Positions 36,459-45,076 are shown, counted from the stretch's first letter. The stretch: 47,500 nucleotides of DNA from Symbiodinium natans (GCA_905221605.1 CAJNDS010002823.1:767470-814969); one strand, 5' to 3'. Made by a program: numbers and translations. The notes: a model not told the origin generated them from the letters alone.

Positions 36459-36764
36459 GTGTCCAAAATCAGGGACAATGGGGAAAGATTTGCACAGGAT
36501 TCTTCCTCAGATTGCGTGCTTGATCGGTGGTGTCATACTGTGCTCGCTCACGGCAGTACATTTTTCTTGGCGTCCTCCGCTGGCCTCGATTCTGCACACA
36601 AGCTGCACTTCTTCGTTTGCTCATCACATTCTCTGGCCGTAGAGACGTGTCCAGGCGACAACCTCGAGATAATGGCATTTACACCCCACATGTTGTCGAG
36701 GCTTCTGCCCCTCTCGAAGTTGGATTGGGCAGGGAACCGTGATTGTGGGCCCAAAATGTTTTGA
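36459..36764 (+). other. Open frame, possibly coding
   Basis: 101 codons ending just before the CTG array, with protein-like stretches (MSKIRDNGERFAQDSSSDCV). The other plus frame is open too. Not recognised. Confidence 0.25.
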
Positions 36765-36767
36765 AAG

Positions 36768-36837
<70 letters not shown>

Positions 36838-37137
36838 ATAACAATGTCAATGATGTGCCACGATGAAGATGGCCAGAAAGAGAATCATGATCAGAAAAAA
36901 AGTAATGATACTGATACTGATACTGATGCTGATGCTCATGAAGCACTCTGGCAGTTTGAAACGCTCGTGGGCCATTCCTTGTTTAAAGATATCTCTTCAC
37001 GGTGCAGCCTGCCGTGCGCACAAACCCCTCACATAAGTCCGCATACTCCAGCCCGGCTCAACGACCCCTGGCTAGAACGCTTAAACCCGCAACCCGAGGA
37101 TGACCCTGTTGACGGCATCGTCCTGACAAACCCTTAA
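36739..37137 (+). CDS. Possible coding region with leucine run
   Basis: The frame goes through (CTG)n as poly-Leu, then CHDEDGQKENHDQKKSNDTD, a D-T/D-A repeat from GATACT units, and an ordinary-looking tail (ALWQFETLVGHSLFKDISSR) to a stop. The poly-Leu may be an artefact; the tail looks more like protein. No family. Confidence 0.35.
36767..36838 (+). repeat. (CTG)23 triplet repeat
   Basis: Perfect CTG units, CAG on the minus strand. Confidence 0.97.
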
Positions 37138-37191
37138 GCGAAAGCTGAACGCCAGAACCCTTAACCCACGAAAGCCCTGTGACTTCAAACC

Positions 37192-37285
37192 TTAGCCGTG
37201 CTCCTTGCGATCGGACTCATATTCCTGGAGCTTCCCAACCAGCCAGTTCTGAGTCCCGTTGGCCGTTGGCACCAGCTCGGGCCAC
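37192..37285 (-). CDS. Likely minus-strand exon, possibly terminal
   Basis: After a TTTCTGGCAG acceptor: WPELVPTANGTQNWLVGKLQ then EYESDRKEHG and a TAA stop. The composition is convincingly protein-like. A GC donor overlapping the stop (CACG then GCTAAG) is possible. Family not recognised. Confidence 0.48.
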
Positions 37286-37499
37286 CTGCCAGAAAGGGGC
37301 CGACCACACAACCGAAGCAACGCAGGGAGACTGGCTCTGCAGGCGTCGGGGGTTGGACATGTGCAGGCGATCACGCAAAATAGCCGTCAAAGGGGCGCCG
37401 GCATTTTCTGGGTGCGTTGGAAAGCAAACACGAGAGATCTGGCTGCCTCCTCCACACACATCTACTTATGGCACAACCCTTCAACTCGACCCGGCAAGT

Positions 37500-38090
37500 C
37501 CCTGTTGTTAGTAGTGTTCTTGTTGTTCTTGTTAGTATCATTCGTGTTCCTGTTCTTGTTGGCCTGACTCTTGTTGTTATTGTTGTTGCAGTGGTTGTGG
37601 TAGTTGCGGTGGTGGTTCTTGTTGTGGCTGTCGTGGTTGTTGTGGTGGTTGTAGTTGTGGTGTGTTGGTTTGTTGCTCGCTTGCTTGTTTGTTGAGTTGC
37701 TTGTCTCAGTGTCTGTGTGTCTGCGTGTCCGCGTGTCCGCCTGTCTGTCTGTGTTGTATTGTTTTGTGTTGTGTGTTGTCATGTTTTGCTTGTTCTGTTG
37801 TGTTGCGTTATGTTCTGTTCGCTTTGTTCCTTGATGTTTGGTTGCGCTATGTTTTGTTGCTTGTTGTGAGATGTTATGTCTAGTTTGTATGCTGGTTTGC
37901 TTGTGTGCTTGATCCGCTTTGCTGTTGATAGTGTTTGATTGATTGCCCTTGCTTTTTTGCTTTGGTTTGTTTTGTGTTGTGGTGTGTTTATCTGTTTTGC
38001 TGTGCTTTTGGTTGATTTGACTTGCTCTGTTCTGTTTTGTGTCGTGTTGTTGTGTTTTGCTTTGTTTTGCTTTGCTTTGTTTCGATTGGG
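37500..38090. repeat. T/G-rich low-complexity region
   Basis: TTGTTG, GTGGTTG and TTTTGCTTTG words with almost no A on the plus strand. The 213-codon Q/K/N/T/H-rich minus frame is most likely a by-product of this composition. Confidence 0.75.
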
Positions 38091-38211
38091 AACATCCCAA
38101 CAATAGCCCATAAAGAAAGCTGCTCTTGGACAGGCCGGGAGATGCCCAAAGACTTGCGCAAGTACAACCCTAAACCCTAAACCCTAAACCCTAAAAAGTT
38201 TCGTCCTCAGC

Positions 38212-38261
38212 CTGCGGCGGTGGTCCGCGCCAATCTTAAGCATGTTGATGGTGAAGCCGCC
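38212..38261 (-). CDS. Likely minus-strand exon
   Basis: Acceptor ATCTCCAAG, frame GGFTINMLKIGADHRRR, then GCTGAGG as a possible GC donor. Reads on naturally from 38444-38538 in phase 0. CCCTAAA tract on the left. Confidence 0.48.
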
Positions 38262-38359
38262 CTTGGAGATCCTCCGCGGAGATCTCTTGGGGGGGGGGGG
38301 GCTTTTCAATCGGCAGTGTAGGGCTTCAGACCGTTTAGGGCTCAAGGCTTGCAGCTTTA

Positions 38360-38438
38360 ACCCTAAACCCTAAACCCTAAACCCTAAACCCTAAACCCTA
38401 AACCCTAAACCCTAAACCCTAAACCCTAAACCCTAAAC
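38360..38438 (+). repeat. Telomere-like tract (CCCTAAA)n
   Basis: About eleven units. Another seven-unit tract lies at 38581-38626 and a four-unit one at 38168-38200. Confidence 0.96.
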
Positions 38439-38443
38439 GTAAC

Positions 38444-38538
38444 TTCCCTTAGATGCAAGCCGCGGGTCATATTGAGGATGGCAAAACCCACGGCGTTGCT
38501 CTTCGCATCCCCGAGGACTCCGAGGCCTTCCGCGGAAA
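38444..38538 (-). CDS. Likely minus-strand exon
   Basis: Acceptor GTGGGCAG, frame SAEGLGVLGDAKSNAVGFAI then LNMTRGLHLRE, donor GAA followed by GTTACG. The end phase is 0 and joins to 38212-38261. The plus strand is also open (GHIEDGKTHGVALRIPEDSE); the minus choice rests on the neighbouring minus exons. Confidence 0.45.
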
Positions 38539-38672
38539 CTGCCCACCAGGCCGGAAATGCCGGCCACGTGAACCTGGCGACCCTAAACCCTAAACCCTAA
38601 ACCCTAAACCCTAAACCCTAAACCCAACTTAAGTTTGGAACTATATGCGGCGCTTTGCCCTCCGTCCCCAAC

Positions 38673-38708
38673 TTGCGGACCCCCTGCCCTCCCCGCAAAA
38701 AAATTCGG
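38673..38708 (-). CDS. Possible minus-strand microexon
   Basis: Acceptor CCTTGCAG, twelve codons PNFFAGRAGGPQ, donor CAA followed by GTTGGG, phase 0. Confidence 0.35.
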
Positions 38709-38724
38709 CTGCAAGGCAGGGCGC

Positions 38725-38830
38725 ATAGACACACACACACACACATATCTAAATATATATATATATATGTATGTACACACATTTAGATAGATAGATAGAT
38801 ACGTACATTTTTACGAGAGAGAGAGAGACA
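38725..38830. repeat. CA, TA, GATA and GA microsatellites
   Basis: (CA)n, (TA)n, (GATA)n and (GA)n in succession. Confidence 0.92.
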
Positions 38831-38919
38831 GCGTGAGGTATTAACCCCGAACCCAACCACAAGTCAGAGACCCGAACCTTAGAGAACAAATGGAGCTTGC
38901 ACAAGGAGGAAGTACGTAC

Positions 38920-39087
38920 TTTCTCCGAGGAAGGGGATCCCATTCTTGCAACTTGCGTTTCAGGACTTCGGGACAAGGCCCGTAGGAGCTGGCTGTAAGT
39001 CCTTAAAGCCTCATAAGTGCTAACGCTTAGGAGCAAGGGGCGCTGCCACAAAGACAACCGTCTGACAACTTCGGCCACCCAGTAAAC
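38920..39087 (-). CDS. Likely minus-strand exon, 56 codons
   Basis: Acceptor GGTTTTAG, open phase-0 frame with VYWVAEVVRRLSLWQRPLLL, then TYEALRTYSQLLRALSRSPE, and donor AAA followed by GTACGT, a strong consensus. The length is a multiple of three. The two helix-like segments recall helical-repeat proteins, but I cannot assign a family. Upstream (minus sense) lies the 1.6 kb pyrimidine satellite, which would be intronic. Confidence 0.55.
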
Positions 39088-39166
39088 CTAAAACCAAAAG
39101 CCCTAAACCTAAAGCCTGTTGAGCATGTGCTCGCTCACGTGTTTTCTCTTTCTGCAATGCTCTTGC

Positions 39167-39169
39167 TAT

Positions 39170-39200
<31 letters not shown>

Positions 39201-40795
39201 CGCTCTCACGCTCTCACGCTCTCACGCTCTCACTCGCTCACTCGTTCACTCTCTCGCTCTCTCACTCTCTCACTCTCTCACTCTCTCACTCTCTCACTCT
39301 CTCACTCTCTCACTCTCTCACTCTCTCACTCTCTCACTCTCTCACTCTCTTTCTCTCGCGCTCTCTTTCTGTCTTTCTGTCTTTCTGTCTTTCTGTCTGT
39401 CTTTCTGTCTTTCTGTCTTTCTGACTTTCTGTCTTTCTGTCTTTCTGTCTTTCTGTCTTTCTCTCTTTCTCTCTTCCTCTCTTCCTCTCTTTCTCTCTTT
39501 CTCTCTTTCTCTCTTCCTCTCTTCCTCTCTTCCTCCCTTTCTCTCTTTCTCTCTTTCTCTCTTCTCTCTTTCTCTCTTTCTCTCCTTATCTGTTTCTCGC
39601 GTTCTCTCTTTCTCTCTTTCTCTCGTTCGCTCGTTCTCTCGTTCTCTCTATCTCTCTATCTCTCTATCTCTCTTTCTCTCTTTCTCTCTTTCTCTCTTTC
39701 TCTCTTTCTCTCTTTCTCTCTTTCTCGCTTTCTCGCTTTCTCGCTTTCTCGCTTTCTCTCTTGCTCACTTTCTCACTTTCTCACTTTCTCTCTTTCTCGC
39801 TTTCTCGCTTTCTCGCTTTCTCTCTTTCTCTCTTTCTCACTTTCTCTCTTTCTCTCTTTCTCTCTTTCTCTCTTTCTCTCTTTCTCTCTTTCTCTCTTTC
39901 TCTCTTTCTCTCTTTCTCTCTTTCTCTCTTTCTCTCCTTATCTCGTTCTCTCTATCTCCCTATCTCTCTTTCTCTCTTTCTCTCTTTCTCTCTTTCTCTC
40001 TTTCTCTCTTTCTCTCTTTCTCTCTTTCTCGCTTTCTCGCTTTCTCTCTTTCTCGCTTTCTCGCTTTCTCGCTTTCTGGCTTTCTCTGTTTCTCTGTTTC
40101 TCACTTTCTCACTTTCTCACTTTCTCACTTTCTCTCTTTCTCTCTTTCTCTCTTTCTCTCTTTCTCTCTTTCTCTCTTTCTCTCTTTCTCTCTTTCTCTC
40201 TTTCTCTCTTTCTCTCTTTCTCTCTTTCTCTCTTTCTTTCTTTCTTTCTTGGGGGCGTGGGGGCGAACCCCCTGGCTGTGCGCCTGCCCCGGTATTCTCT
40301 CTTTCTCTCTTTCTCTCTTTCTCTCTTTCTCTCTTTCTCTCTTTCTCTCTTTCTCTCGTTCTCTCGTTCTCTCGTTCTCTCTTTCTCTCTTTCTCTCTTT
40401 CTCTCTTTCTCTCTTTCTCTCTTTCTCTCTTTCTCTCTTTCTCTCTTTCTCTCTTTCTCTCTTTCTCTCTTTCTCTCTTTCTCTCTTTCTCTCTTTCTCT
40501 CTTTCTCTCTTTCTTTCTTTCTCTCTTTCTCTCTTTCTCTCTTTCTCTCTTTCTCTCTTTCTCTCTTTCTCTCTTTCTCTCTTTCTCTCTTTCTCTCTTT
40601 CTCTCTTTCTCTCTTTCTCTCTTTCTCTCTTTCTCTCTTTCTCTCTTGCTCTCTTTCTCTCGCGCTCTCTTTCTGTCTTTCTGTCTTTCTCTCTTTCTGT
40701 CTTTCTGTCTTTCTGCCTTTCTCTCTTTCTCTTTTTCTCTCTTTCTCTTTTTCTCTCTTTCTCTCTTTCTCTCTTTCGCTCTTTCTCTCCTTCCA
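39167..40795 (+). repeat. Pyrimidine satellite, (CACTCT)n then (TTTCTCTC)n
   Basis: About 1.6 kb of almost pure C/T. First (CACGCT)n and (CACTCT)n, then TTTCTGTC, then TTTCTCTC octamers with scattered CGCTTTCT variants. A 50 nt non-repetitive piece (about 40249-40298, GGGGGCGTGGGGGCGAACCC) interrupts it. The 559-codon LSFSLSLF frame and its antisense K/R/E frames are artefacts. Confidence 0.97.
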
Positions 40796-40845
40796 AGCGC
40801 GCCTGATGTCGATTCACCGCACACTGTGGGGTTGGCGGCTAATGC
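40790..40845 (-). CDS. Possible minus-strand exon next to the satellite
   Basis: Acceptor TAGTGAAG, codons ALAANPTVCGESTSGALG. The donor side runs directly into the GAGA satellite. Confidence 0.3.
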
Positions 40846-40887
40846 CTTCACTATGGGCTGTGTGTTTCACGGGCTGCAGCTACCTGC

Positions 40888-40917
40888 CTGGGCCCAGAGT
40901 CGCGGAGCACTCGGATG
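40888..40917 (-). CDS. Possible minus-strand microexon
   Basis: Acceptor TTATTTCAG, ten codons HPSAPRLWAQ, donor CAG followed by GCAGGT (GC, or GT four bases later), phase 0. Confidence 0.28.
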
Positions 40918-41038
40918 CTGAAATAAGCCTCACTCGTGCTTCCCAATAACTATCCCGGCCTGGCATATGGACTTGTATCCGAATCTCACATTGGATTGGG
41001 CAGTCCGTGCATTTCATTTTCTCGCTATATCGCTCTCC

Positions 41039-41113
41039 CTGGCTCTCTCTCTCTCGTTCATTCTCCCTCTCATTTTTTCTCTCTCTCTCTCTCTCTCTCA
41101 TTCTCTCTCATTC
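41039..41113 (+). repeat. CT-rich tract
   Basis: CTCTCTCT sequence that acts as a polypyrimidine tract in front of the CTGCAG acceptor at 41120. Confidence 0.85.
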
Positions 41114-41120
41114 TCTGCAG

Positions 41121-41214
41121 GGCATCCGGTATGCGACGAGCTTATTTTTATGACAAGCCTCACACCCGGTGGCTGCATTTAGCCGAGCGACCACACAGCG
41201 AACATCAGGCGAAG
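41121..41214 (+). CDS. Likely plus-strand exon, unknown product
   Basis: A long CT tract and TTCTCTGCAG acceptor, then frame ASGMRRAYFYDKPHTRWLHL then AERPHSEHQAK, donor AAG followed by GTAGTA. This is the best classical splice architecture on the plus strand. The protein is basic and aromatic and I do not recognise it. Confidence 0.5.
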
Positions 41215-41459
41215 GTAGTAGTAGGGGAGGTCGTTGTGGGCCCGACAGCCTCCTTTGCAGGGGATAGCTGCAAACTCCACTTCTACAGGGTGTGTTTTCG
41301 CCACAGGACTACGAGGCACTGAGGTTGGGCACAGCATAATCTCTCTACCCAAAAACTCAACAAGGGTTGGATACAAACGAAGAATCCTCAGCCTTCAACC
41401 AGCAGGGCAGCTAGGCCGACGCAGTGTTACCGTTCGTTCTACAGGCAAGCATAACTACT

Positions 41460-41566
41460 ATTTGCTTAAGAACCCCCCCCCCCAAAAAAAAAAAAACAAT
41501 ATCCCTATATTACCCTTATAAGGCAGAATGGTTTTTCTTTCTTGGGGGCATTCTTAAGCAATTGGT
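41460..41566. mobile_element. MITE-like element, family B
   Basis: Arms TTTGCTTAAGAACCCCCC and GGGGGCATTCTTAAGCAATT, with TATTACCCTTATAAGG inside. Confidence 0.72.
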
Positions 41567-41650
41567 ACATAACCCCAAAAGAGAACCAGCGCTTCCACCA
41601 GTCGCCCGCGCCTGCCCAGAAGTAGCAGAAGCAAAGGAAGGGCATCTGCA
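41567..41650. other. Protein-like island, strand unresolved
   Basis: Plus: REPALPPVARACPEVAEAKE. Minus: MPFLCFCYFWAGAGDWWKRW after a GTGCAG acceptor. Both plausible. Confidence 0.25.
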
Positions 41651-41655
41651 CCTAG

Positions 41656-41756
41656 TTCATGGTTGGGATCATATCAAAAATATACATTTATAATACAATA
41701 TTGGGTTTAAGTACCCTTAAAAATTGTAAAATGGTACCCTAAACCTATGACAAAGG
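41656..41756. mobile_element. MITE-like element, family H
   Basis: AGTTCATGGTTGGGATCATA to AAAATGGTACCCTAAACC, with ATTGGGTTTAAGTACCC inside. Confidence 0.65.
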
Positions 41757-41759
41757 CAC

Positions 41760-41834
41760 GAGGCAGAGGAAGGCAAGGCAGCACGTCGTGATGCCAATGG
41801 CCACGCCCTTGCTCGTGATCACCAGGTCGGAGAC
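41760..41834 (-). CDS. Likely minus-strand exon with a membrane segment
   Basis: Acceptor GGTCGGAG, 25 codons VSDLVITSKGVAIGITTCCL then AFLCL, donor CTC followed by GTGCCT, phase 0. GVAIGITTCCLAFLCL is a transmembrane-like helix. Family not recognised. Confidence 0.45.
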
Positions 41835-41942
41835 CTCCGACCCGACACCATAAACCCTAAACCCTAAACCCTAAACCCTAAACACCCTAATCCCTAAACC
41901 CTAAACACCCCAATCCCTAAACCCTAAATTAGGGAATATTAG

Positions 41943-42006
41943 GAAACATGCTGGAGCTTAAGGTGTCCGAGCCTGTTTCGGAAAGCGTCCTTGACAAGAT
42001 TCGGAG
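41943..42006 (+). CDS. Possible plus-strand exon
   Basis: After AATATTAG: frame MLELKVSEPVSESVLDKIRR, donor CGGAG followed by GTAATT. The minus strand is also open (KDAFRNRLGHLKLQ), so the strand is unsure. Confidence 0.35.
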
Positions 42007-42159
42007 GTAATTTCTACGGCTTTAACGGCGTGGTGCTTATCGTCTCAGCCTGTGGAGGTCCTCAAAGCTCATAGCAAGTTCCGAGGGTTTAGGGTTTAGG
42101 GTTTAGGGTTTAGGGTTTAGGGTTTAGGGTTTGAGGGGGAAAAAGCTTGGAGGAACAGA

Positions 42160-42525
42160 ATGGATGGCACAAAGTCTGAACCCACACTCATGAGTTTAAG
42201 CCAGCAATGGCATAGCTTAGGGCTGACTAAACATGACGATGTTTCAAGTCAAATCTGCACAAGTGCCGCTGATGCCATTTGCCCACTTTGTCGGTCATGC
42301 ATTGCTGAAATACAGCTGTCGGCATCATTACGAAGAGTCTTCCCTTCTGGTTCCTACATGACTATACCATACAAACCCCCTATTCTAAAATATCGGTCCC
42401 TATTTTATGTGTCTTCAGCCGGCCAGGTGTCTTGAACCAACGTTGCTGAAGACCGCGCTGATTGGCTGGAAGCTTCTGTGGCGATTGCACGCAAATGTGT
42501 CAATGACAGATGGGGTTTACGATAG
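42160..42525 (+). other. Two adjacent open frames, possibly coding
   Basis: Plus frames SLSQQWHSLGLTKHDDVSSQ (with a C-P-L-C-x-x-C pattern) and, from 42436, NVAEDRADWLEASVAIARKC. Both are also open on the minus strand. A family E element follows at 42511. Confidence 0.3.
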
Positions 42526-42609
42526 TAGGGGTACCTTTTTGGAGTCCTTCTGATAAGGGGATCCTACTATTTGGGTTTTTGTAGGGGACCCTTATTATCG
42601 TAAGCACCC
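42511..42609. mobile_element. MITE-like element, family E
   Basis: GGGTTTACGATAGTAGGGGT and CCCTTATTATCGTAAGCACC as arms, with CCTTTTTGGAGTCC inside. Confidence 0.65.
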
Positions 42610-42911
42610 AGATGTAGAAATCACGAGAACCTCGAAGCAACAAGCATTTCGGCACATGTTACAAGGCAGTAGCAGCAGCGGCATTCGAGAGGTGGTGGTG
42701 GTGCTGGCAATAGCAAGGGAGAGTTGCCGCTGTAGGTGTCGCACGGATGGTAGCCGCAGCAACAAATATGGCACCCTAAACCTAAACCCTAAACAGCTGA
42801 AGCTGAAGTGGCGGTGCCAGCAGCTGTCGTGGCAATGGTTTCGCTTTCCTTGCCCTTCACACATCTTGCCGAAAAGAAGAAAACCGTCTCTTGCTCAACT
42901 GCCAACAATAC

Positions 42912-43005
42912 CCCTAAACCCTAAACCCTAAACCCTAAACCCTAAACCCTAAACCCTAAACCCTAAACCCTAAACCCTAAACCCTAAACCCTAAACCCTA
43001 AACCC
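42912..43005 (+). repeat. Telomere-like tract (CCCTAAA)n
   Basis: About thirteen perfect units. Confidence 0.97.
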
Positions 43006-43175
43006 TCAGGGCTCTTGCACAGCATGGACCAGAAATCCTTTCAAAGACGTACCACTTCAAACGAGAACGCCTGTTCCTGAATAAGCCTTTTGTTGTAGCC
43101 ACGGCTTGATTCCTAAACAACCGAAATCCAGGAGGGACTCCAAACCTAGGGTTTAGGGTTTAGGGTTTAGGGCTT

Positions 43176-43313
43176 AGGGCTACCTGGAGGTTAATGGGTA
43201 GTTAGAAGTGGGGTTACAAGTAGGGTAGCTATACTTATCCCTGGCTGTAGCTTTACTTCGGGCACTTAGTTCTGCCAGAACCCTACGTAGAACTACCCCT
43301 GAACCTGCAAGAT
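43176..43313. mobile_element. MITE-like element, family A
   Basis: Arms ACCTGGAGGTTAATGGGTAG and CTACCCCTGAACCTGCAAG. Confidence 0.7.
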
Positions 43314-43338
43314 TCAGGGCTTCGCGGCCCCCACAGAT

Positions 43339-43577
43339 AGGGTTTAGGGTTTAGGGTTTAGGGTTTAGGGTCTAGGGTCTAGGGTTTAGGGTTTAGGGTT
43401 TAGGGTTTTATGCCCTATACCCACTTCTCGCGCTTTGAAGCTTCCAAAACTTCGGCCCAACTATAACCCTAAACGCGAAACCCTACACCCTCTAACCCAT
43501 AACCCTGAACCCTGAACCCTAAACCCTAAACCCTAAACCCTAAACCCTAAACCCTAAACCCTAAACCCTAAACCCAC
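43339..43577. repeat. Facing telomere-like tracts
   Basis: TTTAGGG (43339-43410), then 90 nt of unique sequence, then CCCTAAA (43505-43577). Confidence 0.92.
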
Positions 43578-43590
43578 CCTAGACACTAAA

Positions 43591-43680
43591 ATGCCCAAAC
43601 GCGGCCTCCCAGGACAATTGGAAGAGCTCCCAAGAGGCATCCTCAAACAGGAAGCCTGGGAGGACTTTGCGTTTGGGGTT
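43591..43680. other. Protein-like island, strand unresolved
   Basis: Plus: ATG-initiated MPKRGLPGQLEELPRGILKQ. Minus: FLFEDASWELFQLSWE between a CCCAG acceptor and GCCGCG (GC donor). It lies just downstream (minus sense) of the rhodopsin-like fragment. Confidence 0.3.
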
Positions 43681-43830
43681 TGGGGCTTGGGGGTTTGGGG
43701 TTTGGGGTTTGGGGTTTGGTGTTTAGGGTTTGGGGTTTGGGGTTAAATGTTTAGGGCTTAGGGTTTGGGGTTTGGTGTTTAGGGTTTAGGGTTTAGGGTT
43801 TAGGGTTTAGGGTTTAGGGGTTTGGGTGGG
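43675..43830 (+). repeat. TTTGGGG and TTTAGGG tract
   Basis: Begins with TTTGGGG units and ends with TTTAGGG units. Confidence 0.92.
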
Positions 43831-43864
43831 GGCGTGGGGTGCTGCTGTTGAAGGGTTTGGGGGT

Positions 43865-44054
43865 TCATGTATATTGGGGGGCGGAATGTTGCCACTCCAC
43901 TCGAGGAGCCTCTGTGCAAGGAGCCGATCCATCCGCAGATAAGGAAGGCGTGGGTGAAGAGAACCTAAGTTGTTCAAAGTTGCTGCCTGCGTCTGAGTTG
44001 CGGGCACGCAGTTCTTCAGCTTCTTCATTCGTTCGCAATGATTGTTTTGCAGAA
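43865..44054 (-). CDS. Possible C-terminal exon of the rhodopsin-like gene
   Basis: After a TGCCAAG acceptor: GSAKQSLRTNEEAEELRARN, SDAGSNFEQLRFSSPTPSLS, ending in a TGA stop at 43865. Polar, Ser/Glu-rich, like a cytosolic tail. The link to 44072-44584 is by strand and position only; four transmembrane helices would still be missing between them. Confidence 0.38.
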
Positions 44055-44071
44055 CCCTTGGCAGTTGACAA

Positions 44072-44584
44072 CTATATTTCTGCCAGGACTGAGCGCAGCC
44101 GAGCGGCCACGGAGACAATGTTGAACTTGTAGCAAGGAACATAGGGAGCGATGAGGACCACGAGCTCTGCCTGCATTAGTGAGCAGGTGAAGGCGTAGCC
44201 CAGGTACCGGAGACCATTCACATTGCCAATGTGCAGCCATCGGAACACCGAGAAGAACGCCGCAAACGCCTGCGCCAGGCACATGGCGATGTTGAGGTTC
44301 CGACAGTACGTAATTCTATCTGCGCACGGCTTGTTCGGCATGTCCGGCCAGGTCTTCATCAGAGTCCACCATTGGTCCGCGACTGGAGTGATGTAGTCCC
44401 GAAACATGCGCCAGGAAGCATTGATCGGCTTCTTCACATCGGTCCTCACCACGATGCGCAGGGCGAGGTAGGTGAAGAAGAAGCCAAGAATGATGCTGGT
44501 AAGGCTCTCGATGGCGAACGCGGGGTAGAGCGGACCGCACGCACGAAAGAGCTGGTAGTCGTTGAGACCTTCCACAACCGGCAT
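44072..44584 (-). CDS. Microbial-rhodopsin-like protein, helices A-C only
   Basis: 170 codons from ATG. Three hydrophobic helices: about residues 19-45 (YPAFAIESLTSIILGFFF), 90-115 (NIAMCLAQAFAAFFSVFRWL) and 125-147. The last reads GLRYLGYAFTCSLMQAELVV, matching helix C of microbial rhodopsins (R-Y-x-x-Y/W-x-x-T-C/T-P). Arg-Tyr and Thr-Cys are present; Ser replaces the usual Pro, and the counter-ion position is Gly, so proton pumping is unlikely from this part. Helix G with the retinal lysine is not in this frame. The frame ends soon after PCYKFN; a GC donor after SVA would be consistent with splicing on. Truncated copy or split gene. Confidence 0.55.
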   Translation of the reverse strand: MPVVEGLNDYQLFRACGPLYPAFAIESLTSIILGFFFTYLALRIVVRTDVKKPINASWRMFRDYITPVADQWWTLMKTWPDMPNKPCADRITYCRNLNIAMCLAQAFAAFFSVFRWLHIGNVNGLRYLGYAFTCSLMQAELVVLIAPYVPCYKFNIVSVAARLRSVLAEI

Positions 44585-44654
44585 TGCTCGATGGGCCCTG
44601 ACGCTACTAAAAACCCGGGCTTACAGAAATGTCTAGGTGACTTCGAACCGAGAC

Positions 44655-44720
44655 GGTTTAGGGTTTAGGGTTTAGGGTTTAGGGTTTAGGGTTTATGGTT
44701 TCGGGTTTAGGGTGTAGGGT
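44655..44720 (+). repeat. Telomere-like tract (TTTAGGG)n
   Basis: About nine units with variants, directly upstream (minus sense) of the rhodopsin-like ORF. Confidence 0.93.
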
Positions 44721-44977
44721 TAGGGCATCCGCAGAACAGCCACGGGTCTGGCAAATGTTGAGAGCCCATTCTCGATAAATTTCACAGTTAGCCACGCTTC
44801 GACACGAGAGTCTAAGAGGAACCCAGGATGCACAGCCACCGTTTCACTTGCAAGAACGACAACCTCCAGCAGCAATGAAAAACACATGATGATATAACAA
44901 TGCTCGCAGAAAGCTCCTGAAACCACGACAGCATTTGTACTTGTCACGATGCCGAGCCCGGCTTCACTGCTGACCAA
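44720..44977 (-). other. Open frame with hydrophobic segment
   Basis: 85 codons with CYIIMCFSLLLEVVVLASET. It precedes the rhodopsin-like ORF but matches no rhodopsin helix that I recognise. Confidence 0.22.
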
Positions 44978-45020
44978 AGTCCAAAGGACCCTAAACCCTA
45001 AACCCTAAACCCTTCAAGGC

Positions 45021-45076
45021 CTAGCAGTTCGGGGGCTTGAGGATTTCGAGTTGTCGGGCATCTCAACGTCTTTCGT
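45021..45076 (-). CDS. Possible minus-strand exon
   Basis: Acceptor CGTCTGCCAG-like (GCCAG), frame TKDVEMPDNSKSSSPRTA, then GCCTTG as a possible GC donor. The plus strand is open (LAVRGLEDFELSGISTSFVW). Confidence 0.32.

Noticed and set aside
37462-38103. 213-codon Q/K/N/T/H-rich minus ORF
   Set aside because: Follows from the T/G-rich low-complexity composition; no ordered motif.
39127-40949. Very long open frames (559, 386, 244, 230 codons) of LSFSLSLF or REKERKRE type
   Set aside because: They are translations of a period-8 (multiple frame) pyrimidine satellite, open in all frames on both strands.
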